From Bombyx mori (lineage: Eukaryota; Arthropoda; Insecta; Lepidoptera; Bombycidae), in the NCBI RefSeq assembly GCF_030269925.1, contig NC_085131.1, positions 6,247,501-6,311,500 of the forward strand: a DNA stretch of 64,000 bases, written 5' to 3'. Under the pieces are notes generated by a model that had not been told where the DNA came from, made no database searches, and saw nothing but the letters and a program-made list of their open reading frames with translations. The position numbers and the translations under genes are program-made. Positions 44,410 through 55,604 of this stretch are shown piece by piece (positions within the stretch are counted from its first letter, which is position 1; each line of letters begins with the position of its first letter).

Positions 44410-44490
44410 GTCTTAAGGTAAGTGGCTATATTCACGTTGTAAGGTCTATGAACTCCTATGACTAACTAACGTGGGGCTCACTGGGTACGG
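44410..44490 (+). repeat. Bm1 tail fragment in opposite orientation
   Basis: CTTAAGGTAAGTGGC, TTCACGTTGTAAGGTCTATG and GTGGGGCTCACTGGG match the Bm1 3' third on the + strand, directly after a minus-strand copy, so the two form an imperfect inverted pair. The AAG|GTAAGT here comes from the Bm1 sequence. Confidence 0.5.
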
Positions 44491-44583
44491 CACCGCGTCT
44501 AGTCTAGACCTTGTCACTAAATCTTCCTACTCAGAAGTCAAAAAGACGAAGGTTTTTCTGAAAACCCACTGCGATGCCTACCT

Positions 44584-44698
44584 TTTTTTTTTATTGCCCT
44601 TATAGGCAGACCAGCATACGGCCCACCTGGTGGTGAGTGGTTACCGTCGCCCATGGACATCAGCAATGCCAGGGGTAGAGCCAAGCCGCTGCCTATCG
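44584..44698 (-). repeat. LINE-C 3' fragment
   Basis: TTTTTTTTTATTGCCCTTAT, GGTGAGTGGTTACCGTCGCC and GCCAAGCCGCTGCCTATCG match 709-840 closely. The copy stops before the reverse-transcriptase frame. Confidence 0.8.
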
Positions 44699-47329
44699 AG
44701 GGAAACTGTTCCTCACGCTAATGGAACCTATATTAAAAAATAATTTATTTAAATTGCGATGTATGAACAAATTTATTTAAAGGCAAAATGAATTCTCTTA
44801 CTGGTGCGAAGAGCAGTCGTAGTCTTGAGAGGAACTGGTTCAAAAAGCTCAGTGAGCATGTCATGTTTAGCGAAGTAGCAATTTGGATCTTAAAAATACA
44901 GCATGTGGTTAGAAGAAACCAATATATCTTTTACGTCGAGGAACTAATGACATTCTCTTGAATAAGTAAATCCATTTGTAATATTTATTTACAATAATCA
45001 AAAAATGCAGTTTGGCATCAAATATTTTAATGATTATTAATTAAAATATATGAACCTGGAACTGAACAAGTTTTTTGGTTTAAATTTAAGAGCCGAAACA
45101 ACTGGTTCCAAATACGATAAAAAATGTGCTGATTTTAAATGTTTAAGAAAAATGCTTGATGAGTATTTATCTTCACTCTAGGAATCCAATATGTGAATTA
45201 ACGGTTTATTTCTAGATTCTAGAATATTTTGATTGCATAGCAACAAGATAACATGTTTTGCGAAATTCTTTTCAAAAAAAAAAGTAGGTGCATAACTCTA
45301 TAATGACCAAGTTTTTTGTTTTATTTAAATTGACACTTTTATTTTTGGTTGACACGTTAACAAATGGAAACTCCTTAGAGTTTTTTTTTAATGTATTGTA
45401 ACTATGATGGGAATTCTTAGTCTTAAATTTAAACGAAAAAAATAGTGTCTGCGTTTGTTGTCTTGAATTTATCTTATCTGGACCTGAATATGAAATCATT
45501 TATTTGACTGTAAATATTCATATTCTATTGTTGTTTATGAAATGACTCAAAACTTTCTGGAGAACTGAGAGTAATACGGTCTTCTCTTGTTAGTAAATTT
45601 CAATAGTAGAGATGTTTCTGCTTTGTAAAATGTATGATTAATACAAAGCGCAATTGGCAAAGACAAAAATGATAATCAAGTTCTCTGTAAATCGATATTC
45701 TTTTTTGTTTAGTTCAATAGTTGTTGACATTGTTTAATGTTATCAATATTTATTTTTAATTTTTATACACTTTTGTTTTAAATGTCGAAGAGGGAGAATT
45801 ATTCAATAATATGTATATATGTATGTATACAATAAATGAAATGAAATCTGTAGGTGTCAGTGATTATGACCAAGTTTGGTTCATCGGCGAACACTAATAC
45901 GTACGTATATTGTGTATACATATGTATGTACGTAATTGTGTGACTATTTTTGGAATAATTTTTAACTAAATAAAAAAAGGATATTCTCAATTCGACTGTA
46001 TTTTATTATGTGTGTTACCTCAGAATTTTTTCTAGGTGCACCGAATTAGATGTTTAAAAAAAATTCAAAGTTGGGGCATCTCATGTGGTCCCATTTAAAT
46101 GTTAGCAAGACCAACTAGTTTTTAATTTATCCTTAATAATGTGTATTGAATTGACTTCCATTGCCTTGATGATGTTCTCCTTTTATTTTGTTGAATACGG
46201 TTATCTTTTTTGTTGAAATTTCATTTCACCATCTCAAAAATCTGTTGAGGTTATGGCCCCAAGGGATAGCCGCAAGTAAATTTACTTTTTGCTAAAAGTA
46301 GATTCGACCTTAAGGCTCTGACGACGAGAAATATAGACTGAAACATGACCGCAATTACTGGGCGGAAGTCGTGTCTTTGCAATCAATATGATGAAAATGA
46401 ACAGTTGCGAGTCTATCTTGTGTTTGATATGCTCTTGAATAACGTACTTTCCATATATTAATCATGTTGTAAGCTGGTAGATTATATAATATAAAATTCA
46501 TATACAAATACTTTTGCTTGTTTATTTCACGAGATTGTTATTGGATCTCATTGGTTTTTTTGTGTGTTAAATTTGGAACAAGATTCTGTAGACGTAAAAT
46601 TAAATCCAAAACTGTTGGATTTACGGTTTTATAACTTTGTCTTCCCTGTCCTCAAGCTCATTGGTGAAGCTGGGCAGGCCACAAGTAACTCTTCCATCTC
46701 ATCTCATTGATAATAATATTAGGCTATGCAGGAAGCGTGACACTTACAACACTAACGGATTTTTCTGAAATACTTTGCGGGATCACACAAACGATTCTCC
46801 TATTGCTTAAATTCGATACATCCGATTAAATATTTGCCGTTTCAATTCTCCACTCTAACCTAACCGAATAAAGTTCAAAAATACTAAGTCGACTTTTTAG
46901 GATTTAAATTATCGATTGCTTTCTAACACCGACTGGTATTTCAAATATTTGTAAAAAATATTAGAACTGAAGTGCGATCCACACTTTTCGCGTGAGTCAT
47001 AGTCAAGTTACATTTAAAATAATGTTTATGGATTGTAATATTAAAATGTTCTGTAATTGCGGATAAACGTAATTATTCAACGGATTTATAAATTGAACAC
47101 GGATAAATTAGTTTTTAGGTGTGGCTTACTTAGCATTATGACTCAAATGTCATGATATTTAGCGATTTTTTGTTAATTTACGTAGTCGAGTTAAATTAAA
47201 AGTTCTAAATATTGTTTTGATTATGTAGTTTTCATTGTTGTTTATATTAGCCGTAGTGTTATTTTTTGTGATTGTCAATTTTGTAACTGGTTTGAATAAA
47301 GCAACAGTCTTACGAGACATTTGCAACAA
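44699..47329. other. long AT-rich stretch, no feature recognised
   Basis: Over 2.6 kb without a repeat end, GC patch or frame that I can support. Minus frames at 45272-45499 and 45799-45990 are Lys/Asn/Tyr-rich and low in complexity. A TATGTATG-type array lies at 45811-45826. Confidence 0.45.
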
Positions 47330-47445
47330 GCTCACCATACATTGAGACTCCGACCTCGTCTTTCATGTCAATTCAATCAATGTCTATGGTTTTTGGTATT
47401 CACTTGACCACAGGAGGGTCGTAAGCTCGCCCAACCATCTAAAAT
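47330..47445 (+). repeat. old Bm1 tail fragment
   Basis: ATTGAGACTCCGACCTCGTC, CAATGTCTATGG, CACTTGACCACAGGAGGGTC and GCCCAACCATCTAAAATAAT follow the last 110 bases of Bm1. Confidence 0.6.
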
Positions 47446-47765
47446 AATGCAACTACAATTAGTAATTATAAAAAGCAACTAAAGGAATATACAAACAGAT
47501 ATTCTATTTTGATGTAAAATTCTATCCATTTGAAAGAAATTTCTTCAGCAAATGTCAACCTTTTTTTGAATGGCGCTGAAATAATGACAACTTTGACTAA
47601 GTGTCAACTGATTTTTATTTAGCCAACGCATGTCGATAGGCGAATTGATTCTGCTAATTAATTACATTAATAACAGCTGCTTTGTATTAATTTTATTATT
47701 GTAAAAATACGAAAAATTGTAAGCTGTTAGAACTTTCTAGGTTCGTCGAAATCATATTTTAAATA
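47446..47765. other. AT-rich sequence, no feature recognised
   Basis: TGCTAATTAATTACATTAAT (near 47654) is a cluster of homeodomain-type cores, common in AT-rich DNA. Confidence 0.3.
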
Positions 47766-48200
47766 AATAATAGTTTAAAAACAAACAAAATACCCTTTTA
47801 TAGAAAATCCAACTAAAAAATAGTAAATAAATTTTAATAAATTTGAATTAAACATATTGTAAAAAAAAAAAATTGTAAGAAAAGTGTGGAGTGCTTTTCA
47901 GGATATTATGAAGATAACCCTTCTACTCATATCTGTTCATAAAATATTTATAACTACTGATACCATGCAGCCCACGCAATTTTTTAAAACTATTATTTAT
48001 TTTTCATTTTTTAGTTGAATTTAAATTTACTCAATTATTTTTTTTCAATTTTATTTTTTAATATTGTATTTTCATCGATCCTTAATAAGTATACCAAATT
48101 TCGAGATAATTCAACGTCTTAAAGGGGGTCAAAATCATGTTCAAAGATTCCGTTACAAACATACATACGTCTCAAGCTAATAAAAGCGTGTTTTTTCCGT
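47766..48200 (+). mobile_element. fold-back repeat family E, copy that has lost one arm
   Basis: The left arm CAAAATACCCTTTTATAG (about 47786) and the core TTTTCAGGATATTATGAAGA ... AACTACTGATACCATGCA are present. The core is reverse-complementary to that of 52253-52805. The second arm is deleted between CCCACGCA and ATTTTTTAAAAC. The outer segment follows (GGGGGTCAAAATCATG, ACAAACATACATACG, AGCTAATAAAAGCGTG). Confidence 0.7.
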
Positions 48201-49370
48201 GCAAGAAAACAATAAGCTCTTAAGTAATCGCAAACACACCCTAATGTCAGTAAAATTTTGGTAACACTAAATATTCCGTTATGAAAACCATCAGTTAATC
48301 AGTGTGCCGTTTCTTTTGCTTTTAACGCACGCACACACACAAAAAAAGATGAACATTCAATTTATATTAAAGAAAAAAAAGTAAAACAAGAACACAAAAC
48401 ATCTAAATCAGATGTTACAATACGGCCGGTTCAATTTGTCTCGACCACTGTACGGTCGTGTCGATCGAAAGTCGAGATAAAAACGATAATGACTGCACGA
48501 TAGGCGGCTCAAAACTCGCTACCAGACCAAAGTACGCTCTTCGGTGATATGCCCTCCTAGTACTTTGTGAGCGTATCATAGATGATTGATTCTCTGCTAC
48601 TGTTCTTGAAATTAATTTTTAAAGGTTCACAGCGAGTGTGAGCATTCGTGCACATTGTTAATTCGATCTTTGTGAATTAAAAATAATTAATTTTAATTTT
48701 AATTAAAAAAAATATGATAAAAAAGGTATTTTTTCTACTCATCAATGCATTATTCGAATAAATTCTTAATTATTCTTGATTAATTCAGATTCTAGGAAAG
48801 ACTAGGCTGATATCGGTGCTTGATTAAAGACCTCGGACCTTCTGTTCCTCGAATATGTCACAGAGACGCGTGCGCGCCCTTTGATGAGTGCCGACAAACA
48901 GGCCGCCTTCTTATCTTGTGCGAGCTCGATTTTTGTTCTAACATGTGACAATAATGGTCTTTTAGGTTGATAAATATAGACTTTTTATGTTCTTCCTCAA
49001 AATTATTTTATGTTTACACTATCCTGTCTAGACTATGAGATTGTTTTTTTTATGTTTCATTTAATCTTAGATATAAAATCGAAACAGGAACTTGCATTAG
49101 TGCCGTAGCTTACAGCGACCACTTGTCAGGGACATCCTTTGTGCATAAATAAAACTCAAAATAAATTACATAGGTCCAAATTGTATCGTATATTTGCGAT
49201 ATACAAAAAAATGTATTATATTAAAATTATAAATAAACTTGAAAGGTATCCACCACCAGAGGACCAGGAACATTTGGCTAAATAAAATTAAATGTTTGTG
49301 TATTTATTTGTCTTTTCATAGAGATTATTGCGCGTCCAGAAGTTGCCAGAACATTTTTACCGAAGTAGTT
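48201..49370. other. AT-rich sequence, no feature recognised
   Basis: A GC-richer stretch lies at 48420-48560 and another at 48835-48920. A small CA array lies near 48330. No gene recognised. Confidence 0.35.
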
Positions 49371-49555
49371 GCCCACTGAGTTTCTCGCCGGATCTTCTCA
49401 ATGGGTCGCGATTCCGATCCAGTGGTAGATTCTGCGAAGCACTGCTCTTGCTGGTGCTAGTGTTAGTAAATTCTCTCAGGTTGAGCCCGTGAGTTCACCT
49501 ACCCATCCGAGCGGAGCTGGAATAGCCTCTTAGGCTACTAGAGAATAGATAGGAA
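49371..49555 (+). repeat. LINE-B unit, short form
   Basis: From CCCACTGAGTTTCTCGCCGG to TACTAGAGAATAGATAGGAA and an A-rich end. It starts at the boundary shared by the other short units. Confidence 0.8.
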
Positions 49556-49589
49556 AATGAGACGGCCTTTATATGACTGAGTCTTCCGG

Positions 49590-49665
49590 TAATATGTATG
49601 TGCTCAGGTAATTGACTGCTTAATACCTGTTGGGCTGTGAGAAAGAACGCTCACCCATATATGCC
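49590..49665 (+). repeat. Bm1 tail fragment
   Basis: GTGCTCAGGTAATTGACTGC, TTAATACCTGTTGGGCTGTG and CGCTCACCCATATATGCC match the last 70 bases of Bm1 directly downstream of a LINE-B unit. Confidence 0.5.
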
Positions 49666-50085
49666 AAAATGTGTAGATGCATTATTGTTTATAAGTGTGG
49701 ACATAGAAAACTACGTCGCGCGCTGGCAGCTTATCTGTGCTTAAGACTGTGTACCAAAGCTTATAAATTGCCGAAAGCTCTTTGGATCTTTCGTCCTTTC
49801 TAACCGTATGCACTGATTAGAAATGAAACAAAAAAGCCAAAACCATTATGCTTCCAATCTTAAGATTCGAATACCCGTTACTTCGATTCAAATGAGGTTT
49901 TTAAGCCTACATGTCTCAAGATAGGCGACGGTATTCATTTAGTTACATGTAAGAGCTGCTTAAATTGTTTTTCACCACACGGGCAGTGGCCAATTCTCGG
50001 CGTAGTTTAAGAATAACAAAAAAAACACGCTTAAATTGCAAACTGAACTAACAATAAATATATATTTTTTTGGTCTCACTTATCC
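49666..50085. other. unique sequence, no feature recognised
   Basis: No frame, repeat end or motif that I can support. Confidence 0.4.
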
Positions 50086-50190
50086 TGGTCAGGATATTAC
50101 AGTGAAGATATAAAATTATTGTATTGTCATTGGTCTGTGATGCGTGTCCAAATTATCAAGTTGATTGGACGTCTTGAGATCGCATAAAAA
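50086..50190 (+). repeat. interspersed repeat family F, copy 2
   Basis: CCTGGTCAGGATATTACAGT, GTATTGTCATTGGTCTGTGA and GATTGGACGTCTTGAGATCG match 22016-22125 in order and orientation. Confidence 0.55.
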
Positions 50191-50321
50191 CGTGTTAAAA
50201 TACATTTTAATTGTTTCAATGTTTAATCCATATCAGTTTTGCCTTAAAATATAATTCAAAGTTCAAGTCGATTAGTCATTCTGCATTGAGCCTTTTAATT
50301 TTCGATTTATTATTATTACAG
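50191..50321. other. AT-rich sequence ending in an acceptor-like tract
   Basis: TTTTAATTTTCGATTTATT and ATTATTACAG end at 50321 and would serve as a 3' splice site. Confidence 0.3.
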
Positions 50322-50334
50322 TGTATTTTGTATA

Positions 50335-50412
50335 ATGCCGTGGATGGAAGAGTTCTATTTTGACAGACGCGACAAGATGGCGGTCGGCAGCGGGAGCTTG
50401 TTATTTAATTAG
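50335..50412 (+). CDS. tiny open frame after an acceptor-like site, very uncertain
   Basis: An ATG 13 bases after the acceptor-like CAG opens 25 codons, beginning MPWMEEFYFDRRDK and ending in TAG at 50410-50412. The codons around DKMAV overlap the motif AAGATGGCGG. The frame lies in a GC-rich patch that runs on to about 50470 and includes TTTAATTAGAGCCGC. It could be a short peptide, the start of a 5' untranslated exon, or chance inside a regulatory patch. Confidence 0.12.
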   Translation: MPWMEEFYFDRRDKMAVGSGSLLFN

Positions 50413-50470
50413 AGCCGCATTAATTTCGTAACAGCAGCTTCCGTCGCGGGGGCGCGTCTAGACGACACTA
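50360..50470. promoter_or_regulatory. GC-rich patch with YY1/Pho-like motif
   Basis: AAGATGGCGG at 50374-50383 matches the YY1/Pleiohomeotic consensus. Homeodomain-type cores (TTTAATTAGA, CATTAATTTC) and CGTCGCGGGGGCGCGTC follow. No repeat similarity. Confidence 0.25.
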
Positions 50471-51239
50471 GCTTTTAAAGCTAAATTCTGTTTTTTCGAT
50501 GAATCTGTATTTCAAAATTTTCATATCCGCTAGTATCAGAGTGTTCAAGCAAAGGTTAATATGTGGACGAACCCTTCAAACTCAAAGGAGCGTGTTCGTT
50601 GATCATTGATTTTTCCTAAAGAAACAATGTGTCTAACCATTACTTTACAAAGTGCCATTAGGAAATAATCGCTATTTTGAAACTTAATGGGTCTCAATTA
50701 CTAAGCATAACCTTAAAATATTCTTTTAGGTCAGGTGGCATGGCATCATTTTATTGGAGATCAAGTCAAGGTCAAGTAACAGTGAGGCAACTTGCGCGGG
50801 CGTCCCCTTTACGCTCCAAAAACTACGGTTGTGCAAAACAGCACACTGCGTGTCTTCACTTACACACACACCCTTTGTGAACGTATTTATTGCTAATTAA
50901 CTTTTCATTAATGTAACTCACTCATAATTGGAAAATAAATCGTGAATGTATACGACCGGTTATTTGTCAAGACATTCATTTATAGATGAATTGCTCTTTT
51001 ATGGCCTGGATTTGTAAAGTAAATCATTACATAAACTACATTTATTTTTAAATTTATAAGTGTATGAAGAATATAGTTTCAAACGCACTGCGACCGTTTT
51101 TTTATATAAGTTCAATAAATTTAAAATTTTAATATTTTATAAAGCTACATAATTAAATCCACAGCTCCGTTATACATAATTAGTTTCAGCATGTTTCATA
51201 ATGACAGCCGGATTGAAAAAAATCATAAGCCATAAAAAA
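50471..51239. other. AT-rich sequence, no feature recognised
   Basis: A frame of 67 codons (50677-50880) has no recognisable similarity. Confidence 0.35.
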
Positions 51240-51560
51240 TGACAAGCGAACCGGAAATGCAGATCGTAGACAGCGTGCGCGGTCGCGGCCGGACGTGCGC
51301 TCGCGCAACTGGGTCAGTTTATTTTTGCTTTGGCGGGAACCTGGCCGGAAGGGACGCCATTGTGGATGCGCCGGGAAGCCCGGAAAACCGACCGGATTTC
51401 TAGCTAGTGAAATATTACACGACACTGCGGCGAACAGTAGCCGAAGTATCGTGTCGTTCGTGGTTAAAACGCGACACTCAATCGGTCTTTTTCTTTGGAA
51501 ACACATCAGTCCAGTTAATTTGGTTACTGTTCTCGGGAAGAAACGCTCGTGTACATAAAA
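51240..51560. promoter_or_regulatory. GC-rich, CpG-rich block
   Basis: About 300 bp carry long complementary frames (125 codons on the minus strand from a TTG, 87 on the plus). That is expected of CpG-rich DNA. ACGCCATTGTGGATGCGCC near 51354 contains another GCCAT core. No frame resembles a known protein. A promoter or noncoding exon is possible. Confidence 0.25.
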
Positions 51561-52252
51561 CAAAATGTTAATTTGAAACAGTAACAGTTAACTGAATGCT
51601 TAGTCGTAGATGTTTTTTTTTTAAATATGTTTATAACTTCGTACGGAGATCCTATTAATTTCGTAGACTTCATGTGAACTTTGTAGCTACATAGGGGTTG
51701 TTTTTATTCCGTGAAGTATCGATGCGGGCGTTTGCAATAACGTTTCTCGCAAAGTACTCCAAAGGACTCTCAATTAGATTTAATTAAAGACAATTTAGCG
51801 AACTCAGATTATAAATGGACTCTTGACGAGATTTAATTAATTGTTCTTTCATTTTTTAAATTGACATTGTAATTTACTGTTTTATTGTGCATTCTCAGAC
51901 ATTTTAATTTTGCCACTTCGGTTTAATTTTAAAAGATTATCATTCAAGCTACATTTACATATCTTTAGATAGATATAGATAGACTAATTTTAATATAGAT
52001 AATATTTAAAACAAGATAAATTTTATTTGTTTGTTTGAAAGCTATTAATAGTAATCCTTGGAATTATACGTTTAAAAAAAACTCAATACATAAACAATTA
52101 CTCTGAATTTCACGCGCTGATTCATAGCAAACCACGTAGGTAGGTATCTACATTTTTAATGAACTTTTAGGTAGTATTAACTAATTTTTTCGTGGTGTGA
52201 TATTTCTATGGGTTTCAGTTTTCATTTAGTTCCACCAGGCTTAGTAGATTTT
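51561..52252. other. AT-rich sequence, no feature recognised
   Basis: A TAGATA-type array lies at 51967-51982. Nothing else. Confidence 0.4.
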
Positions 52253-52805
52253 TAATACGCTTTTATTAGCTTCAGACGTATGTATGTTAGCATGTAACCA
52301 AATCTTTGGACATAATTTTGACCCCTTTCAAAACGTCGGATTAACTCGAAATTTGGTATAAGTACTTATTAAGGAACGATAACAATTCAATATTAAAAAA
52401 AATATTGAAAAAATTTACTACTAAAAGATGAAAAATAAATAATATTTTAAAAATATTAACAAAATACGCTTTTATAGAAAATCCAACTAAAAATCAGAAA
52501 TAAATTTTAATACATTTGAATTAAAAATAGTGTAAGAAAAATTGATTTTATTGCAAAAAAAGCGTGGGGTGCATGGTATTAGTAGTTATAAATATTTTTT
52601 GAACAGATATGAGTAGCAGGGTTATTTTGATAATATCCTGAAAAGAAGCACCCCACGCTATAGCCCAATAAAATAAACGACCAAAAAAACCATTTTTTCT
52701 TACACTATTTTTAATTCAAATTTATTAAAATTTACTTTCTATTTTTTAGTTGGATTTTTTATAAAAGCGTATTTTGTTGGTTTTTTTAAACTATTATTTT
52801 TAGTT
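52253..52805 (-). mobile_element. fold-back repeat family E, near complete copy
   Basis: Arms 52460-52572 and 52648-52776 are long inverted repeats: CAAAATACGCTTTTATAG mirrors ATAAAAGCGTATTTTG, and AGCGTGGGGTGC (52561-52572) mirrors GCACCCCACGCT (52648-52659). About 75 bp of core separate them. An outer segment (TTAGCTTCAGACGTATG ... AATTTTGACCCC) lies at 52265-52400. No coding frame, so any movement would depend on a protein from elsewhere. Confidence 0.75.
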
Positions 52806-53225
52806 TTACGGTTGTTTTAATGTGTGCCGATGCGTAACGTGCAGGTGGGTGCAAGCGTGTTCCCACATTACGGCGTGGTTGCTTGTTACGTTTTGCATTG
52901 CGTCGATCGCGACTACCAGATAATGGCAGTTTTCATATTTTGTAACGCAATAATTTACGTTTAAACTTTGTGTTTAATTCTTACGTTCCCATTCTGCATC
53001 TGCTTGCAACAACGATTGTGATCGTACGTTTTTTGCGTGTTATTCAGAGAATATATCAGTAGAGCGATTCATATATATATATATTTTTAAGTTAATTAAT
53101 TAGTATGATATACAATTCGAAAGGTTTTTCGACGAGTATATGATTTTTATTAAGAAAAATATAATTTAAGTCTTTGTTTGGCCACCATGTTATTTATTGC
53201 CGTTTCAGAGAACTCTACTGCAAAT
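52806..53225. other. unique sequence, no feature recognised
   Basis: A short TA run lies near 53072. A GC-richer stretch lies at 52820-52920. Confidence 0.4.
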
Positions 53226-53320
53226 CCCACCCCTCCTGGCTGAGCCTTTGTTCGCCCACCTGTCCTGGTGAAACTGGAAAGGCCTCCGGGCCACCAGTAA
53301 TCTTTCAATCATAAAAAAAA
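53226..53320 (+). repeat. LINE-D 3' end
   Basis: CCCACCCCTCCTGGCTGAGC, GTCCTGGTGAAACTGGAAAG, GGGCCACCAGTAATC and an A tail, matching 14215-14328. Confidence 0.7.
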
Positions 53321-53580
53321 CTCTACTCGAAAATTTTGTATCTTATTGATATATTGTTCATCATCTTCCAATACCAGCGTAAGAGAGTGAATGATTAATA
53401 TCAGTGATTAATTACGTGTGTAAAGTACGTAAGATATTTCACGTGTGTATGTTTCCGGCAGCCATATAAAACGTCAAAAGATGGACCAGTGGAACGTGGA
53501 ATTCTTTTCTTTAACAACTTTGAGTGCGACGAAAACATGGCATTCTTATTGATTCAAGTCTGAATATATTCACGATTTAA
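53321..53580. other. AT-rich spacer
   Basis: Nothing recognised. Confidence 0.4.
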
Positions 53581-53889
53581 TTGCAACGAAAACTGTCAAG
53601 AGTGTGTTATTACGCAAATGCCAGGAGCAACGATGTCATTACTCCGCCGGCCAGCATCGGTTTACATCTGCGTTTCTGCGTACTAGAAGGTTGTAGTGTT
53701 TCAACACAATTCGACCGGCGACCAGTCCGGCAGCGTGCACGCACGCGATCCCGAAGAGGTGAGCTCTTTACCGTCATTACCGCTTCAAATGAGTTGTATT
53801 GCTGTCAGGAAAAAAACACCGAACCGTACTTAAGTCTCGTCTTTCAAGTCCATTCCGGGCTACCGTTTGACAGCGTGCCATTTTCATGA
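53581..53889 (+). other. open frame in a GC-rich patch, with a good donor-like site
   Basis: This frame of 102 codons begins at a TTG and resembles no known protein. It contains CCGAAGAG|GTGAGC at 53758, a strong 5' splice-site match, and TGTATTGCTGTCAG, a moderate 3' site, 50 bp later. Composition may explain the openness. Confidence 0.15.
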
Positions 53890-54074
53890 TTCTCAAACAC
53901 ATTACTCGAAATGAACGGGTAAGCGTCAGCGTCAGTCCGAACCCGTGAGGCGCTCGATAAATTACTGTGTTAAAACGCTTTTAATACATAGTAATAGCAT
54001 CACAGTTGTTCACGAAACAAGAATGTGAGGAGATGAAATAATTGTTTTTTTTTTTTTCGAAATATCCTAACGCG
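53890..54074. other. unique spacer
   Basis: Contains CGG|GTAAGCGT near 53918, another donor-like motif. No gene recognised. Confidence 0.3.
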
Positions 54075-54270
54075 TCTTTGGGCCTGCTGATAAGTGACTT
54101 CCGAAATCCATAGAGATCGAAACGCGAACGTTATCTTGAGACACGAGTTGGAAGTTTCAATTGTATTGTATAACGGTTTTTTTTCTATCCTCTAAGCCGG
54201 AACGCATGACTGATTTGCGTTAGAAACATCTAGGATAGTGGCACCAACACGTGCGTGCCTACAATAAGCC
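54075..54270 (-). repeat. old, diverged Bm1 fragment
   Basis: GATAAGTGACTTCCGAAATC, ATCTTGAGACACGAGTTGGA, TCTAAGCCGGAACGCATGAC and GTGGCACCAACACGTGCG follow Bm1 from the tail inwards. Confidence 0.55.
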
Positions 54271-54382
54271 AGTAAATACTCTGATGCTACAATTTTTACC
54301 TTTAGTTTATGGCCCACTAGTCAAACGCAACCATACTTCACTGCGACCGGCGCTATATTTGAATGTCTATTAAATAAAGCAC

Positions 54383-54627
54383 TTTTTTTTTATTGCTTTG
54401 ATGGGTGGACGAGCTCACAGCTCACCTGGTGTAAAGTGGTTACTGGAGCCCATAGACATCTACAACGTAAACGCGCCACCCACCTTGAGATGTAAGTTCT
54501 AAGATCTCAGTATAGTTACAACGGCTGCCCCACACTTCAAACCGAAACGCATTACTGCTTCACGGCAGGAGTAGGCAGTGTGGTGGTACCTACCCGTACA
54601 GAATCACAAGAGGTTCTACCACCAGTA
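54383..54627 (-). repeat. Bm1-type SINE, short form
   Basis: From TTTTTTTTTATTGCTTTGAT to CCACCAGTA, with few differences from consensus. Confidence 0.86.
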
Positions 54628-54710
54628 AAATACGATACGACATATACGAAAAGTCGGCGATAAAATATAAAGCATCATGGAAAAGAGTCTTATTACCTAA
54701 ATTTCAAAAA

Positions 54711-55127
54711 TCTATATATTAAAATCTATATTTACGTGAAGCAAAAACTTTGTATCCCTTTTTACGAAAATCGCGTGGATGGAGGATCATGAAATTTTCC
54801 ACACTTATAGAGAATATAGAGAAGAAGTGCACAATGCTAATATTTTTTTAAAAATTATGCATTAATAATACATTAAATCAATAACGAAAACATTACACAC
54901 ACTACCATGTATTTGACACAACACGTATAAGCATTGTGTCATACTCTGCGCTTATTGTCAAACTCTTGTTACTCTATTGTAGAGAATAGATTAATATTAT
55001 TTGTCTATAGTGTAAGCCTTGGCGACAACTGTGATTATAGAAGTATTGACAATAGAACCATGATAATGTTAAAAACTTATAATTCCAATGAATGATAGTC
55101 GAATTTCGACTACTGCGGGACCACTAG
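54711..55127 (+). mobile_element. non-autonomous Helitron, family H1, second copy
   Basis: It starts TCTATATATTAAAATCTATA after an A and ends GGGACCACTAG before a T. A perfect 8-bp stem (TAGTCGAA/TTCGACTA, 55096-55112) lies 12 bases before the CTAG, the same spacing as in 8222-8631 though the stem sequence differs. Body blocks such as GTGAAGCAAAAACTTTGTA and TTGTCTATAGTGTA are shared. Confidence 0.8.
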
Positions 55128-55604
55128 TAAATATAGTTTCTTAAGCAACCGATTCAATGTTATATTGTTAACAAATTTACGACTAACCGTTCTGACGAGG
55201 CACAATGTTTCGTGTTTCGAATGATTTCATAGTCTAATTTTCGCCAAGAATTCCTAAATACAATGGTAGAAATCGTGTCGAATCCTGAATACTTTATTGT
55301 TTAGAATTTACTTTACAATAGCCGCACTAATATCCTGTATTTAATGTACTAACGAATACATTAAAATGTGCTTGCTATAAATACTTTTGAAATCAACGTG
55401 TTCTTAGACGTGACAATTGGTTTATCTTTATTTATCCAAATGATACACTCTAATACGGACAACTAAATGAAAACTCATTTGGTTTATTAAATTAACAATA
55501 TTTATTACGTTATTAATTTTAGATTACGTTATTAAAAATCGCTGCAAAATTGTGAAGTGTGTGATCGCAGGGCCTAAAAATGCGACCGAGGATGTCAATT
55601 TTAA
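55128..55604. other. AT-rich sequence, no feature recognised
   Basis: No frame, repeat end or motif that I can support. Confidence 0.4.

Noticed and set aside
44410..44490. Strong donor AAG|GTAAGT near 44416
   Set aside because: It derives by mutation from the CAAGGTGGGTGGC stretch of Bm1 and does not mark an exon.
51186..51563. Minus frame of 125 codons and opposing plus frame of 87 codons
   Set aside because: The minus frame starts at TTG, no family is recognised, and complementary long frames point to base composition.
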